64,000 nt of DNA from JAYZQT01 sp036136335. GTDB taxonomy: Bacteria; Pseudomonadota; Alphaproteobacteria; MPNO01; UBA830. The position numbers and the translations under genes were made by a program. How positions within the stretch are numbered: position 1 is the first letter of the stretch; the number at the start of each line of letters is the position of its first letter. The notes under the pieces were generated by a model that saw only the letters and a list, made by a program, of their open reading frames with translations, ran no database searches and was not told the origin of the DNA. The stretch is taken from positions 62,001 through 126,000 of the forward strand of contig JAYZQT010000006.1 of assembly GCA_036136335.1 (NCBI GenBank). The letters are read 5' to 3'. Positions 17,432 to 25,662 of the stretch are shown piece by piece.

Positions 17432-18025
17432 CTATTTCGGCGGTGTAAGCTCTCGGCTTTCCGTTAGTACCACATCGAGACACTGATCGTGACAATTTAC
17501 AGGAATCTTTGGCAACTCCTGTTCGTCATATGCCACGCCAACGGCGAGAATTTTATGTTCACGGCGGAGCGCCGCCAAAGTGCTATCATAGTAACCGGCA
17601 CCATAACCGAGCCGGTTGCAACCCGCGTCAAAAGCTAGCAATGGTAGAATTATAACGTCGGGCGTAATAACTGGTGCTGAGGGAAGAGGTTCCTTAACTC
17701 CGAATCCTGCATCGACAAGCATATCGCCCGGCGCCCATCGACGAAATATCAGAGGATTTCCTGGTCCCGCCATAGTAGGCAAAACTGCACACACCCTTTT
17801 CATTCTCAACAAATCCATGAGCGGTCGAACATCAATTTCGTTCCGTATTGGCCAGTAGATTGCAACGATCGAATGGGGCAAATTTTCCTGTTGGGTCACA
17901 CAAAAACGCTCCGCTAGTGTGTTCGCCGCAATTTCCGACTGCTTCCTGTCAACTCGGGCCCGACGCTTTGAAGCCTCGCGCCGAAGAGTAGCCTTGGCTT
18001 GAGCAAGATCTTCTGTCCCAAGCAT
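17432..18025 (-). CDS. 5-formyltetrahydrofolate cyclo-ligase
   Basis: The enzyme converts 5-formyl-THF to 5,10-methenyl-THF using ATP. Motifs include LRREASKRRARV, YWPIRNEIDVRPLM, the LPLLAFD segment, and GYGAGYYDSTLA, the family's ATP/folate signature. The frame is open to 18085, but the ATG at 18025 (MLGTEDLAQAKATLR) gives the normal size of about 197 aa and leaves room for the RNA gene just upstream. The zapA - 6S RNA - 5-FCL order is conserved from gamma- to alphaproteobacteria. Confidence 0.93.
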   Translation of the reverse strand: MLGTEDLAQAKATLRREASKRRARVDRKQSEIAANTLAERFCVTQQENLPHSIVAIYWPIRNEIDVRPLMDLLRMKRVCAVLPTMAGPGNPLIFRRWAPGDMLVDAGFGVKEPLPSAPVITPDVIILPLLAFDAGCNRLGYGAGYYDSTLAALRREHKILAVGVAYDEQELPKIPVNCHDQCLDVVLTESRELTPPK

Positions 18026-18063
18026 CACACGGTATTTCCCCTTTAATGCAACGTGTTTAAGTA

Positions 18064-18219
18064 GCGGAGCCGCACCAGCCGGCAATCCATGCGATCCTCT
18101 GTGGCCTGTACGAGACAGGTGGGCACCACATACAGAGGCCTCGGCCCCTACAGAGGCGGTTCCCGAGAGATTTGTATTGGCCCCAGGGATGTTAGGCCTG
18201 TCGCACCGGACAGCCCCGC
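18064..18219 (-). ncRNA. ssrS: Probable 6S RNA (SsrS)
   Basis: 6S RNA binds the housekeeping RNA polymerase holoenzyme and mimics an open promoter. The place is right: between zapA and 5-FCL, the conserved ssrS locus. On the minus strand GCGGGGCTGT (18219-18210) can pair with GCGGCTCCGC (18073-18064) over ten consecutive pairs including three wobbles, forming a long-range closing stem around about 156 nt, a typical 6S size. Inside are complementary segments, including CTGTC/GACAG, GCCTC/GAGGC, GTGG/CCAC, CTGT/ACAG and CCTCTG/CAGAGG. There is no good ORF. The identity rests on synteny and folding by eye; the ends are approximate, and a covariance-model search would settle it. Confidence 0.62.
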
Positions 18220-18270
18220 CAAATTAAAAGTAGTCTATTTCCCTGGTTGGTGGAAAGGGTCAGTAGTATT

Positions 18271-18603
18271 CTATTTCAAAATATCCTGCGTAACGGATTC
18301 GATCCGCTCGGCGACCTCATTGATTGCCTCAGCAAGTGCATTCTCGACGTGTTCCACAGTCGCAGCGTTAGCGGGCCCCACATTATGGTTTTGCAAAGCA
18401 GCGTGTGTCTCAGCGAGTTCGTCTGCCAAAAGTAACGACAACATTACGAGGAGCCTAGATTCTCCAACCTGTCCGACAGCGACCACTAGGCCCTTTAGCC
18501 GTTTATCAATATTTTCTGCAAGCTGAATCAGGTGATCCTCCTGACCGTCGTCGCAGATAATCTGGTAATCGCGATTATTAACTGTAACTTCAACCTGCGC
18601 CAT
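18271..18603 (-). CDS. zapA: Cell division protein ZapA
   Basis: ZapA bundles FtsZ protofilaments at the division ring. The 110-aa protein starts MAQVEVTVNNRDYQIICDDG and continues LAENIDKRLKGL, the N-terminal ZapA domain, then a C-terminal coiled coil (DELAETHAALQN...). Size and domain order fit the family. It begins 1 bp after the small coiled-coil gene at 18605-18871 and is followed by the putative 6S RNA. Confidence 0.93.
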   Translation of the reverse strand: MAQVEVTVNNRDYQIICDDGQEDHLIQLAENIDKRLKGLVVAVGQVGESRLLVMLSLLLADELAETHAALQNHNVGPANAATVEHVENALAEAINEVAERIESVTQDILK

Positions 18604-18604
18604 T

Positions 18605-18871
18605 TTAATTCTTCAGTATTTCTTTGACGCGCAGGATCGCAGCATCCAACTTCTGGGCCACTGCAGCACTCTTAGTTTCGAGTTCGGCGGTGCGGGCCCT
18701 TGCAACTGCAAGCTCTTGAGATTCGGACACTGGTCCGCCTCTAGGCGTGGGCTTCCGCACTTGCGCAGCCTTTTCCAGCATGGACACTGCGCTCCTCAGA
18801 CGCGCCTCAGCTTCACCCAATTTCGACACGAATCCCTCTAACCCACAGTTTTTCTGACCTTTTCCCAACAT
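18605..18871 (-). CDS. Small coiled-coil protein upstream of zapA (DUF4164-like)
   Basis: An 88-aa, Ala/Glu/Lys-rich protein with two helical segments (LGEAEARLRSAVSMLEKAA and ARTAELETKSAAVAQKLDAA) joined by a Pro/Gly linker. In alphaproteobacteria a short coiled-coil family (DUF4164) often precedes zapA; the assignment rests on position and composition. It may be structurally or functionally tied to ZapA, but no function is known to me. Confidence 0.7.
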   Translation of the reverse strand: MLGKGQKNCGLEGFVSKLGEAEARLRSAVSMLEKAAQVRKPTPRGGPVSESQELAVARARTAELETKSAAVAQKLDAAILRVKEILKN

Positions 18872-18962
18872 ACGATGTTGATAAAAGAGACGTCAACCGC
18901 GATCACAAACCAAATGGGTCGATTGAACCCACAAGCTAGAGCAAGTAAAGTATTGACGAAAA

Positions 18963-18989
18963 AGCCCGGATTTCTGGGCTGCGTTGACA
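18963..18989 (+). promoter_or_regulatory. Candidate promoter/operator region for fda-thiE
   Basis: The inverted repeat AGCCC-ggatttct-GGGCT at 18963-18980 lies directly before a perfect TTGACA (18984-18989), about 70 bp upstream of the aldolase start. A -10 box is not clear (TACACC at 15-bp spacing is the best). ACCCT-ctttt-AGGGT (19008-19022) is a second small hairpin in the leader. The arrangement would suit a repressor site or a hairpin leader. Confidence 0.35.
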
Positions 18990-19056
18990 TAGAACCAATT
19001 GAATTACACCCTCTTTTAGGGTATGAAATTTAACCGAACCTAAAAGGAAAGAGGCC

Positions 19057-19977
19057 ATGCGCGTAAGCCAGAAAGTCAAACAAATCCTTGCCGGGTATGA
19101 AAGTGACAATCCCGGCACGAAAGGAAGTTTGGCTCGAATACTAATGCATGGAAGGCTGGGCGGAACCGGAAAGCTGGTTGTTTTACCGGTCGACCAAGGG
19201 TTCGAACATGGCCCGGCCAGAAGCTTTGCCCCCAACCCTGCGGGTTATGATCCCCACTATCATTTCAAACTTGCCGTGGATGCGGGTTTGTCCGCATATG
19301 CCGCGCCGCTCGGCATGATCGAGGCGGGAGCCGATAGTTTTGCAGGGGCGATACCAACCATACTAAAATGCAACTCCGCCAATTCTCTTGCGACCAGAAA
19401 GGACCAAGCCGTGACGGCGTCGGTAGCCGACGCCCTGCGACTTGGATGCGCCGCAATAGGTTTCACAATATACCCAGGTTCCGAAGAACAGTTTGAGCTC
19501 ATTGAGGAAATTCGCGAACTCGCCGAAGAGGCAAAATCTGTGGGGCTTGCGGTTGTCATTTGGTCTTACCCTCGTGGAGGAATGTTAACAAAAGAAGGTG
19601 AGACGGCATTGGATATCTGCGCCTATGCAGCACATATGGCGGCGTTGCTAGGCGCGCATATTATTAAAGTCAAACCACCAGCAAACACCTTGTTTTTGGA
19701 TGCCGCCAAAAATGTATACGAAACACAGGGTATTCCTGTCTCTTCGCTCGCCCATCGAATTGAGCACGTCGTAAAGTCCTGTTTCAATGGTAAGAGAATA
19801 GTCGTTTTTTCAGGGGGAGAGGCCAAAACTCTAGACGGTATCTATGCTGAGGTCGTCGCCATTCGGGATGGGGGTGGAAACGGTTCGATAATCGGGCGCA
19901 ACACTTTTCAGCGGCCGAGGAAAGATGCGCTGGAGATGCTGGATCACATTATAAAAATTTATCAAAACAAAAAATAA
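19057..19977 (+). CDS. Class I fructose-bisphosphate aldolase (DhnA/DeoC-LacD family)
   Basis: This family makes or cleaves fructose-1,6-bisphosphate through a Schiff-base lysine. The 306-aa protein shows LVVLPVDQGFEHGP near residue 50, then YPGSEEQFE, VVIWSYPRGG, the candidate Schiff-base Lys in HIIKVKPP, and the phosphate-binding FSGGEAK and GGGNGSIIGRN. A strong ribosome site (aaaaggaaagagg) precedes the ATG. Its TAA is followed in the same frame, with no intervening stop, by thiE. Reading-frame continuity across one stop codon is unusual and is described under thiE. Confidence 0.93.
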   Translation: MRVSQKVKQILAGYESDNPGTKGSLARILMHGRLGGTGKLVVLPVDQGFEHGPARSFAPNPAGYDPHYHFKLAVDAGLSAYAAPLGMIEAGADSFAGAIPTILKCNSANSLATRKDQAVTASVADALRLGCAAIGFTIYPGSEEQFELIEEIRELAEEAKSVGLAVVIWSYPRGGMLTKEGETALDICAYAAHMAALLGAHIIKVKPPANTLFLDAAKNVYETQGIPVSSLAHRIEHVVKSCFNGKRIVVFSGGEAKTLDGIYAEVVAIRDGGGNGSIIGRNTFQRPRKDALEMLDHIIKIYQNKK

Positions 19978-19995
19978 ACCGCGAGGAACCATACC

Positions 19996-20640
19996 ATTTC
20001 CTCCAGTTCCTGCCAGCTATACCTTATCACGCCTCCGTCATTCGGCGAAGACGGGCCAAAAGCATTTATAGAACCACTCAAGGCGGCCCTCGGTGCTGGA
20101 CCAGTAGCATGTGTTCAACTTCGTCTAAAAAAAATTACCGACAATGACTTACGCCGTACCTGTGATACGTTGCGGCCGATCGTTCAGGACCACGACGTCG
20201 CTTTCATTTTAAATGACCGCGCCGATCTAGCGGCAGAAACTGGTTGCGACGGTGTACATGTGGGCCAAGCGGATTTAACCTGCGCCGATGCTCGCGCGAT
20301 CGTGGGTGACGGTGCTATCGTCGGGGTCACGTGTAAGTCATCGCGTGATCTTGCTTTCAAAGCGGGTGAAGCGGGTGCCGATTATGTGGCTTTTGGAGCA
20401 TTCTTTGCATCCAAAACAAAGACTGAAACCAAACCGGCAAATATTGATATTCTAGCCTCGTGGCAACAAACGATGACGCTTCCCTGTGTCGCTATCGGTG
20501 GTATAACAATTGAGAACTGTGAAACCATTATCAAAGCAGGTGCGGATTTTTTAGCCGTATCGGGCGGGGTCTGGACCTATCCGGCGGGACCTGCAGAAGC
20601 GGTGAAGGCTTTCAACAAAAAAATGGCGCGCGGCGATTGA
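19996..20640 (+). CDS. thiE: Thiamine-phosphate synthase ThiE without a canonical start codon
   Basis: ThiE joins HMP-PP to the thiazole phosphate. The ThiE fold begins CQLYLITPPSFGEDG and continues ACVQLRLK, FILNDRADLA, GVHVGQADL, VGVTCKSS, ADYVAFGAFF and PCVAIGGI, so the N-terminal strand lies upstream of the first usable TTG at 20170, which would cut off essential sequence. Between the aldolase TAA (19975-19977) and 20170 the frame has no ATG, GTG or TTG. The best initiator is ATT at 19996, with AGGA at 19984-19987 eight bases before it. Alternatives are stop read-through to an aldolase-ThiE fusion or a sequence error. As drawn it is 214 aa, a normal length. Confidence 0.82.
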   Translation: MSSSSCQLYLITPPSFGEDGPKAFIEPLKAALGAGPVACVQLRLKKITDNDLRRTCDTLRPIVQDHDVAFILNDRADLAAETGCDGVHVGQADLTCADARAIVGDGAIVGVTCKSSRDLAFKAGEAGADYVAFGAFFASKTKTETKPANIDILASWQQTMTLPCVAIGGITIENCETIIKAGADFLAVSGGVWTYPAGPAEAVKAFNKKMARGD

Positions 20641-20799
20641 GATAACGGTGTTGTGCCAATCGCATTGTTGGGAAAGTTGACCTTGTGAGACAAAACATTT
20701 TCATGAAGCTTTCACGACAAAAGGTCCGACCAAATTGAACAAAATACATCCGGAAACACTTGGTAATCTAACTATGGAAAAGCATTCAACGCGTTAACT

Positions 20800-20825
20800 G
20801 AGCAGATGTGAAAAATTTTCTGCTC
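20800..20825. promoter_or_regulatory. Inverted repeat before the LLM-oxidoreductase gene
   Basis: GAGCAGA (20800-20806) and TCTGCTC (20819-20825) form a perfect 7-bp inverted repeat, 14 bp before the start codon at 20840. It may be an operator or a leader hairpin close to the ribosome site. There is no T-run after it, so a terminator is less likely. Confidence 0.3.
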
Positions 20826-20839
20826 TCAAAGGTAAGAAA

Positions 20840-21847
20840 ATGGAGTTCGGGGTTTTCGATCATGTTGACGCAAACGGGCTGCCGCTGCACGAATATTATG
20901 ATGCGCGGCTGAAATTCGTGCGGCTGCTCGACGAACTCGGGTTTCGCGGATACCACGTAGCGGAACATCACTCGACACCCCTAGGCATGGCACCGTCTCC
21001 GACCGTTTACCTTTCCGCCGTGGCCTGCTGCACTACAAGGCTTCGCTTCGGGCCGTTGGTTTTCGCGCTACCCCTATACCATCCGTTCCGACTGGTCCAA
21101 GAAATCTGTATGGTTGATCAAATCAGCAAAGGGCGCCTCGAAATAGGATTTGGACGCGGGGCTTCGTCAATCGAGGCCGCTTATTTTGGCAACGATCACG
21201 CTGAAGCCGAACAGACGTATCGGGACAACCTAGAGCGCATTCTGGCGGCTTTATCAAACGGCATCTTCGATGGCCAAGATACGTTCAATAAGGCGAAGAA
21301 TGTGCCGCTTTTGGTGGAGCCTTACCAAAAACCACACCCGCCGCTTTGGTATGGTGTTCATTCCACTGAAAGTGCCGCCCGGGCCGCAAATTTGGGAAGC
21401 AATATCGTTAGCCTTGATACCGCGGAAGAAACAGGAATATTTGCCGAACGGTTTCGCTCCGAGTGGATGGCACTCCATGGCTCACTGGACAAGATGCCGT
21501 TAATCGGGCTCGGGATGTTCGTTTATGTGGATGAAGACGAAACTCGGGCGCTTGAAGCGGCAAAACGCGCGTACGCCGTCTGGCATGACAGCTTCAATTG
21601 GCTTTTCCGACAACACAATATGGCTATTCCGAAACACCAGAGGCCATCCGAATTTGAAGGAATGGCCGCACAAGGGCGTGCCGTCGCCGGAACGCCAAAG
21701 CAAGTATCCAAATTTTTGGCCGAACGCATGCAACGAGCCGATGCCACCTACTTAGTTGGCCAGTTCGCATTTGGCGATTTAACGCTGGAGGAAACTATAC
21801 GGTCCGTGAGACTATTCGGCAATCAAGTGATGCCGCAACTGCGATAA
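20840..21847 (+). CDS. LLM-class flavin-dependent oxidoreductase (luciferase-like monooxygenase)
   Basis: A bacterial-luciferase-fold protein that would use reduced FMN or F420 to oxidise a small organic substrate. It starts MEFGVFDHVDANG and shows GFRGYHVAEHH, FALPLYHPFRLVQEI, ISKGRLEIGFGRG (the flavin-phosphate loop) and a C-terminal VAGTPKQV segment. The 335-aa length is typical. The substrate is unknown; this subgroup includes alkanal, alkanesulfonate and xenobiotic monooxygenases. It converges on epmA with only 3 bp between stops. Confidence 0.88.
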   Translation: MEFGVFDHVDANGLPLHEYYDARLKFVRLLDELGFRGYHVAEHHSTPLGMAPSPTVYLSAVACCTTRLRFGPLVFALPLYHPFRLVQEICMVDQISKGRLEIGFGRGASSIEAAYFGNDHAEAEQTYRDNLERILAALSNGIFDGQDTFNKAKNVPLLVEPYQKPHPPLWYGVHSTESAARAANLGSNIVSLDTAEETGIFAERFRSEWMALHGSLDKMPLIGLGMFVYVDEDETRALEAAKRAYAVWHDSFNWLFRQHNMAIPKHQRPSEFEGMAAQGRAVAGTPKQVSKFLAERMQRADATYLVGQFAFGDLTLEETIRSVRLFGNQVMPQLR

Positions 21848-21850
21848 CAT

Positions 21851-22915
21851 TCAGTCATTTCCAACGGGGGCCCACAAAACATCAATTATCCGCTCCGCGC
21901 CAGTGGCAAGCATTACCAGACGATCAAAGCCCATCGCCAGCCCAGCACATTCCGGTATTCCACTTTTCAACGCCGCAAGAAATCCCTCATCTACAGGATA
22001 AATGGGGCGCCCCTGCGCCTCACGCTGCGCTACCATCGTGCCAAACCGAGCGCGCTGTTCGGCTGCATCGGTTAATTCACTATAACCGTTTGCAATTTCA
22101 AGTCCGCAAATAAAGACCTCAAACCGTTCCGCCACCCGAGGATCTGCCGACGAAATTCGTGCGAGTGCGGCCATCGACGCTGGATATGAATGAAGGACTG
22201 TCGGCACTTCACACCCAAGCACCGGCTCCACCCTTTCAAGAAAAATTCGGAAAAATATATCTTCCCAGGTATCGGTATCATGTGTCCTAAGGCCAATTCC
22301 CTCAGCAGACACCCTTAGCATCTCGGTATTAGGGTTGATAGGATCGGAGGTAGTTTCCAATAAATCTATCCCGGCAAACCGTTTGAAACCCTCTTGCACC
22401 GAAATAAATTCCCAGGCTTTATCTAAATTGCAAACCTGCCCCCCATAACTCACGGTAGGTCCGCATAAATAGCCTACTAAACTGATAGCTTCCTCGGCGA
22501 GGCGCCGCCAATCCGCGCCCACGGTGTACCACTCAAGCATAGTAAACTCCGGATGATGCTTTGAGGACCATTCGCAATCACGGAAAACCCGGGCGAGCTG
22601 AAAAATTTTATTCATCCCTGCGGCAAGAAGCTTTTTCATCGCTAATTCGGGTGAAGTATGCAGGTAAAACGGTTGTCGATGGCCGAGCGTGTTGCCAATA
22701 GTCGTTTCAAATGCTGTCAGATGGGGCTCCATTCCCGGTGAAAGTTGTAGTGACGGGGTTTCCACCTCGACATACCCACAATCATCGAAAAACTTCCGCA
22801 GTTTCTTGACCATATCAACACGTTTAACCAAAAATTCCACGCGTTCTTCGAACCGGTCGGGGCGCCACCATGGCTCGAAATGTGATTCCGTTTGTGGGGT
22901 TTTGTTCTGCGACAT
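21851..22915 (-). CDS. epmA: EF-P (R)-beta-lysine ligase EpmA (GenX/PoxA)
   Basis: EpmA is a LysRS-like enzyme without an anticodon domain; it attaches (R)-beta-lysine to the conserved Lys of elongation factor P. The ATG at 22915 (MSQNKTPQTE) gives 354 aa, the usual size; the longer open frame reads into epmB on the other strand. Class II synthetase motifs are visible: FDDCGYVEVETPSLQ, HTSPELAMKKLLA, RVFRDCEWSSKHHPEFTMLEWY, and motif 3 in GLAMGFDRLVMLATG. It is divergent from epmB with starts only 10 bp apart, and efp follows 1.2 kb away. Confidence 0.94.
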   Translation of the reverse strand: MSQNKTPQTESHFEPWWRPDRFEERVEFLVKRVDMVKKLRKFFDDCGYVEVETPSLQLSPGMEPHLTAFETTIGNTLGHRQPFYLHTSPELAMKKLLAAGMNKIFQLARVFRDCEWSSKHHPEFTMLEWYTVGADWRRLAEEAISLVGYLCGPTVSYGGQVCNLDKAWEFISVQEGFKRFAGIDLLETTSDPINPNTEMLRVSAEGIGLRTHDTDTWEDIFFRIFLERVEPVLGCEVPTVLHSYPASMAALARISSADPRVAERFEVFICGLEIANGYSELTDAAEQRARFGTMVAQREAQGRPIYPVDEGFLAALKSGIPECAGLAMGFDRLVMLATGAERIIDVLWAPVGND

Positions 22916-22925
22916 AGAGGCGATA

Positions 22926-23996
22926 ATGCCGGACATGCCTAAAGACGTCACCTTAATAGATACTCCGACAGGCACCGTCCGCACTGGGCGCCAGCTTGCA
23001 TTGGCACGGTTAATACCAAATAATTTAGAGGGGCCGATCGACGAGGTGAGCAAAAAATATAGTGTTGCAATCCCGGAGGGTCTCATTGCGCTGATTGACC
23101 ACGAGAATCCGGAAGATCCTATTGCCCGGCAGTTCGTTCCAGATGTCGAAGAGTTGGTAGTAAGCGAAGACGAGCTGGCAGACCCAATCGGCGACAATGC
23201 TTTTTCACCGATGCGGGGACTGGTACACCGCTACCCCGACCGGGTGCTACTCCTTCCCACACTCTCTTGCCCGGTATATTGCCGATACTGCTTCCGCCGC
23301 GACCAAGTTGGGCGAGCCGAGGACGCACCGGATAGAGAAGAACTTGAATTAGCTATCACCTATATTGCAAACAATGCCGCCATTCGAGAGGTGATCCTCA
23401 CCGGCGGCGACCCGCTTTCTCTGTCGAATAACCGCCTGAGATCATTGCTTAATCGCCTCGCCTCCATACCGCACATAGACAATTTACGAATACACACACG
23501 GTTTCCAATAGCAGTGCCAGAAAGGATTACCGACGCCCTGATAACAGCATTACAAACTGACATACCGGTCTGGATGGTGCTTCACTGCAATCACGCTCGG
23601 GAACTGAGCGAAGACGTAACCTCCGCCTGCAACAAACTAAGCCTGAGCGGCATCCCGCTCTTATCTCAAAGCGTGTTACTCAAGGGCGTTAACGATGATG
23701 TCGAAACTTTGACAGAACTATTCCGCGCGCTCGTTCGACTAAAGGTTAAACCATATTACCTACATCACCCCGATCGAGCGCGCGGAACTGCAAGATTCCG
23801 TGTGGGCCTGGCAGAGGGTCGGGCACTGATCGAAACATTGCGCGGGCGAATTTCTGGATTGTGCCAGCCGACCTACGTGGTAGATATCCCCAGTGGACAT
23901 GGAAAATACCCCGCCCAACACGCTTCCAAACTTCCGGATGAGAATGGGTGGTTGTTGGGCGGATGGAACGGGAATTTCCATAAATATTGGGACTAA
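22926..23996 (+). CDS. epmB: EF-P beta-lysylation protein EpmB (lysine 2,3-aminomutase family)
   Basis: EpmB is a radical-SAM, PLP-dependent aminomutase that makes (R)-beta-lysine from L-lysine for EpmA. The 4Fe-4S motif CPVYCRYC (Cys115, 119 and 122) and REVILTGGDPLSL are typical, as is the C-terminal YYLHHPDRARGTA with PLP-binding features. The ATG at 22926 gives 356 aa; the frame extends upstream only because it crosses epmA on the opposite strand. A zinc-binding C-terminal extension, as in clostridial KamA, is absent, which fits the short EpmB type. Confidence 0.93.
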   Translation: MPDMPKDVTLIDTPTGTVRTGRQLALARLIPNNLEGPIDEVSKKYSVAIPEGLIALIDHENPEDPIARQFVPDVEELVVSEDELADPIGDNAFSPMRGLVHRYPDRVLLLPTLSCPVYCRYCFRRDQVGRAEDAPDREELELAITYIANNAAIREVILTGGDPLSLSNNRLRSLLNRLASIPHIDNLRIHTRFPIAVPERITDALITALQTDIPVWMVLHCNHARELSEDVTSACNKLSLSGIPLLSQSVLLKGVNDDVETLTELFRALVRLKVKPYYLHHPDRARGTARFRVGLAEGRALIETLRGRISGLCQPTYVVDIPSGHGKYPAQHASKLPDENGWLLGGWNGNFHKYWD

Positions 23997-24094
23997 AGTT
24001 TTACAAGTATCCACCATCACAATTGCCTAGTTCTAGCCAAGCTGATAGGTTCCGCAGCCCCTGATAAAATAACATTAACCCATGGAACTTTGGG

Positions 24095-24661
24095 ATGAAA
24101 ATTCAGGCAAATACCATCCGGCCAGGCAACGTCATTGAACATGACGGGAAGCAGTGGAACGTGCTCAAAACTGAAATGCTTCTGCCGGGGAAGGGTAATG
24201 CGTTCATTCAAGTTGAGATGCGTGATGTCAAGTCTGGTAACAAAACAAACGAACGTTTTCGCACCTCGGAGACCGTCGAAAAACTGATGGTGGAGGAGAA
24301 AAATGCCACTTATCTATTTTCCGATGGGGACCGGTTCACATTTATGGATAGCGAAAGCTATGAACAGTTCGAGATTTTCCGCGATGCAATTGGCAGTCCG
24401 GTGGTGTTCCTGCAAGATGGGATGGTCGTAACTGCCGAACTGATCGATGGAACCATCAGTGGTGTAAAGCTCCCCCAACACGTCACTATGGGCGTTACTG
24501 AGGCGGACCCCGTCGTCAAAGGCCAGACGGCTTCTTCATCTTATAAGCCGGCTGTCATCGAAAACGGCACCCGCGTTATGGTGCCGCCCCACATTGAGGC
24601 TGGGACGCGGATCGTCGTCAATACAGAAGACGCTTCCTATGTCGAGCGCGCCAAGGACTGA
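24095..24661 (+). CDS. efp: Translation elongation factor P
   Basis: EF-P rescues ribosomes stalled at polyproline. The 188-aa, three-domain protein begins MKIQANTIRPGNVIEHDG. The modification loop LLPGKGNA puts the target lysine at residue 33, consistent with beta-lysylation by EpmA/EpmB encoded just upstream. It lies 98 bp after epmB on the same strand. The strong polyproline content of TolA in this same genome (no PPP, but dense X-Pro) makes the factor's presence relevant. Confidence 0.97.
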   Translation: MKIQANTIRPGNVIEHDGKQWNVLKTEMLLPGKGNAFIQVEMRDVKSGNKTNERFRTSETVEKLMVEEKNATYLFSDGDRFTFMDSESYEQFEIFRDAIGSPVVFLQDGMVVTAELIDGTISGVKLPQHVTMGVTEADPVVKGQTASSSYKPAVIENGTRVMVPPHIEAGTRIVVNTEDASYVERAKD

Positions 24662-24711
24662 TCTCAAACCGGGCACTAACCCGCGGGACATGTAGAAAGG
24701 CCAATTTCACT

Positions 24712-25554
24712 ATGTCGTTGCCCACTCCGCTTATAAATGTGATGGATGCCGCTGCACGCAAGGCTTCACGAAAGCTGGTACGTGATTTTGGCGAAATTGA
24801 AGAACTTCAGGTATCACGCAAAGGTACGGTCCGGTTTGTAAATGCAGCGAACGTGAGAACCGCCGAAATTCTTCACGAAGAGCTCTCAAGAGCCCGTCCG
24901 GACTATGGGTTTATAAGCGAGGAAGGTGATAGTCATGAGGGACAAAACTCGAACGAGCGTTGGATCATTGATCCAATTAACGGGAGTTTGAATTTTCTTC
25001 ATGGCATTCCCTATTTTGCAATCTCAATTGGGGTCGAGCGTGACGGGGAGTTGATTGCCGGAGTAGTCTACGAACCAATTCGAGACGAATTGTTCTGGGC
25101 AGAAAAGAATGAAGGCGCGTTCGTCAATAGGCGGCGGATCAGGGTTTCGGGCAGAAAAACTCTTGCAGAAGCCGTGTTGGCAACCGAAACCTCGATCAGG
25201 GATGCCACTGGGAGGAAAATCTTGATCGAAATGATAGATGCCGCACTGGAGAAAACGTCGGGCATCCGATGGTTAGGATCGCCAGCGCTAAATCTCGCTT
25301 ATGTAGCTGCAGGCCGTCATGAAGGATTTTGGGAAACCGGTCTTTCCCCCTGGGATGTTGCCGGCGGCATAGTTATTGTCCGTGAGGCAGGTGGAATGGT
25401 CAGTGAGATCGACGGCCGCGGTAATATGCTCTATGGGAAGTCTATCATGGCGACAAACCAAGAGCTTTACGATCCAATACGCAGATTACTGATGGGTTCC
25501 ATAGAAGCTAAAAGCCCTGTACCAAAGAAGAATCGGACGATTGCAACAAGCTGA
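24712..25554 (+). CDS. Inositol monophosphatase-family protein with two metal-ligand Asp to Asn changes
   Basis: IMPase/SuhB-fold enzymes use two or three Mg2+ ions to cleave sugar phosphates. The fold is clear: FISEEGDS with Glu70/Glu71, WIIDP-(I)-NGSLNFLHGIP, and SPWDVAGG with Asp215. The usual metal motif DPLDGT reads DPINGS here, giving Asn90 in place of the third-metal Asp. The upstream FVTxAD motif reads FVNAAN, giving Asn47 in place of Asp. Both are direct readings of AAC codons. Asp87, Glu70 and Asp215 remain. By family knowledge these changes should weaken catalysis, so the protein may be a binding or regulatory member. It precedes the OmpA/MotA genes on the same strand. Confidence 0.88.
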   Translation: MSLPTPLINVMDAAARKASRKLVRDFGEIEELQVSRKGTVRFVNAANVRTAEILHEELSRARPDYGFISEEGDSHEGQNSNERWIIDPINGSLNFLHGIPYFAISIGVERDGELIAGVVYEPIRDELFWAEKNEGAFVNRRRIRVSGRKTLAEAVLATETSIRDATGRKILIEMIDAALEKTSGIRWLGSPALNLAYVAAGRHEGFWETGLSPWDVAGGIVIVREAGGMVSEIDGRGNMLYGKSIMATNQELYDPIRRLLMGSIEAKSPVPKKNRTIATS

Positions 25555-25662
25555 AAGTATTACCAAGGTGGTTGTCGGCAATACACGGCTAAGTTATGTT
25601 CCGACCAGTGGGTCGGCAGATTTCTGAGGCCTGCCTCGCGTTCATAGGCTCGGGTTTAAAAA

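Noticed and set aside
22689..22925. Longer N terminus for EpmB
   Set aside because: The extra 79 codons are antisense to epmA motif regions; the ATG at 22926 fits the family.
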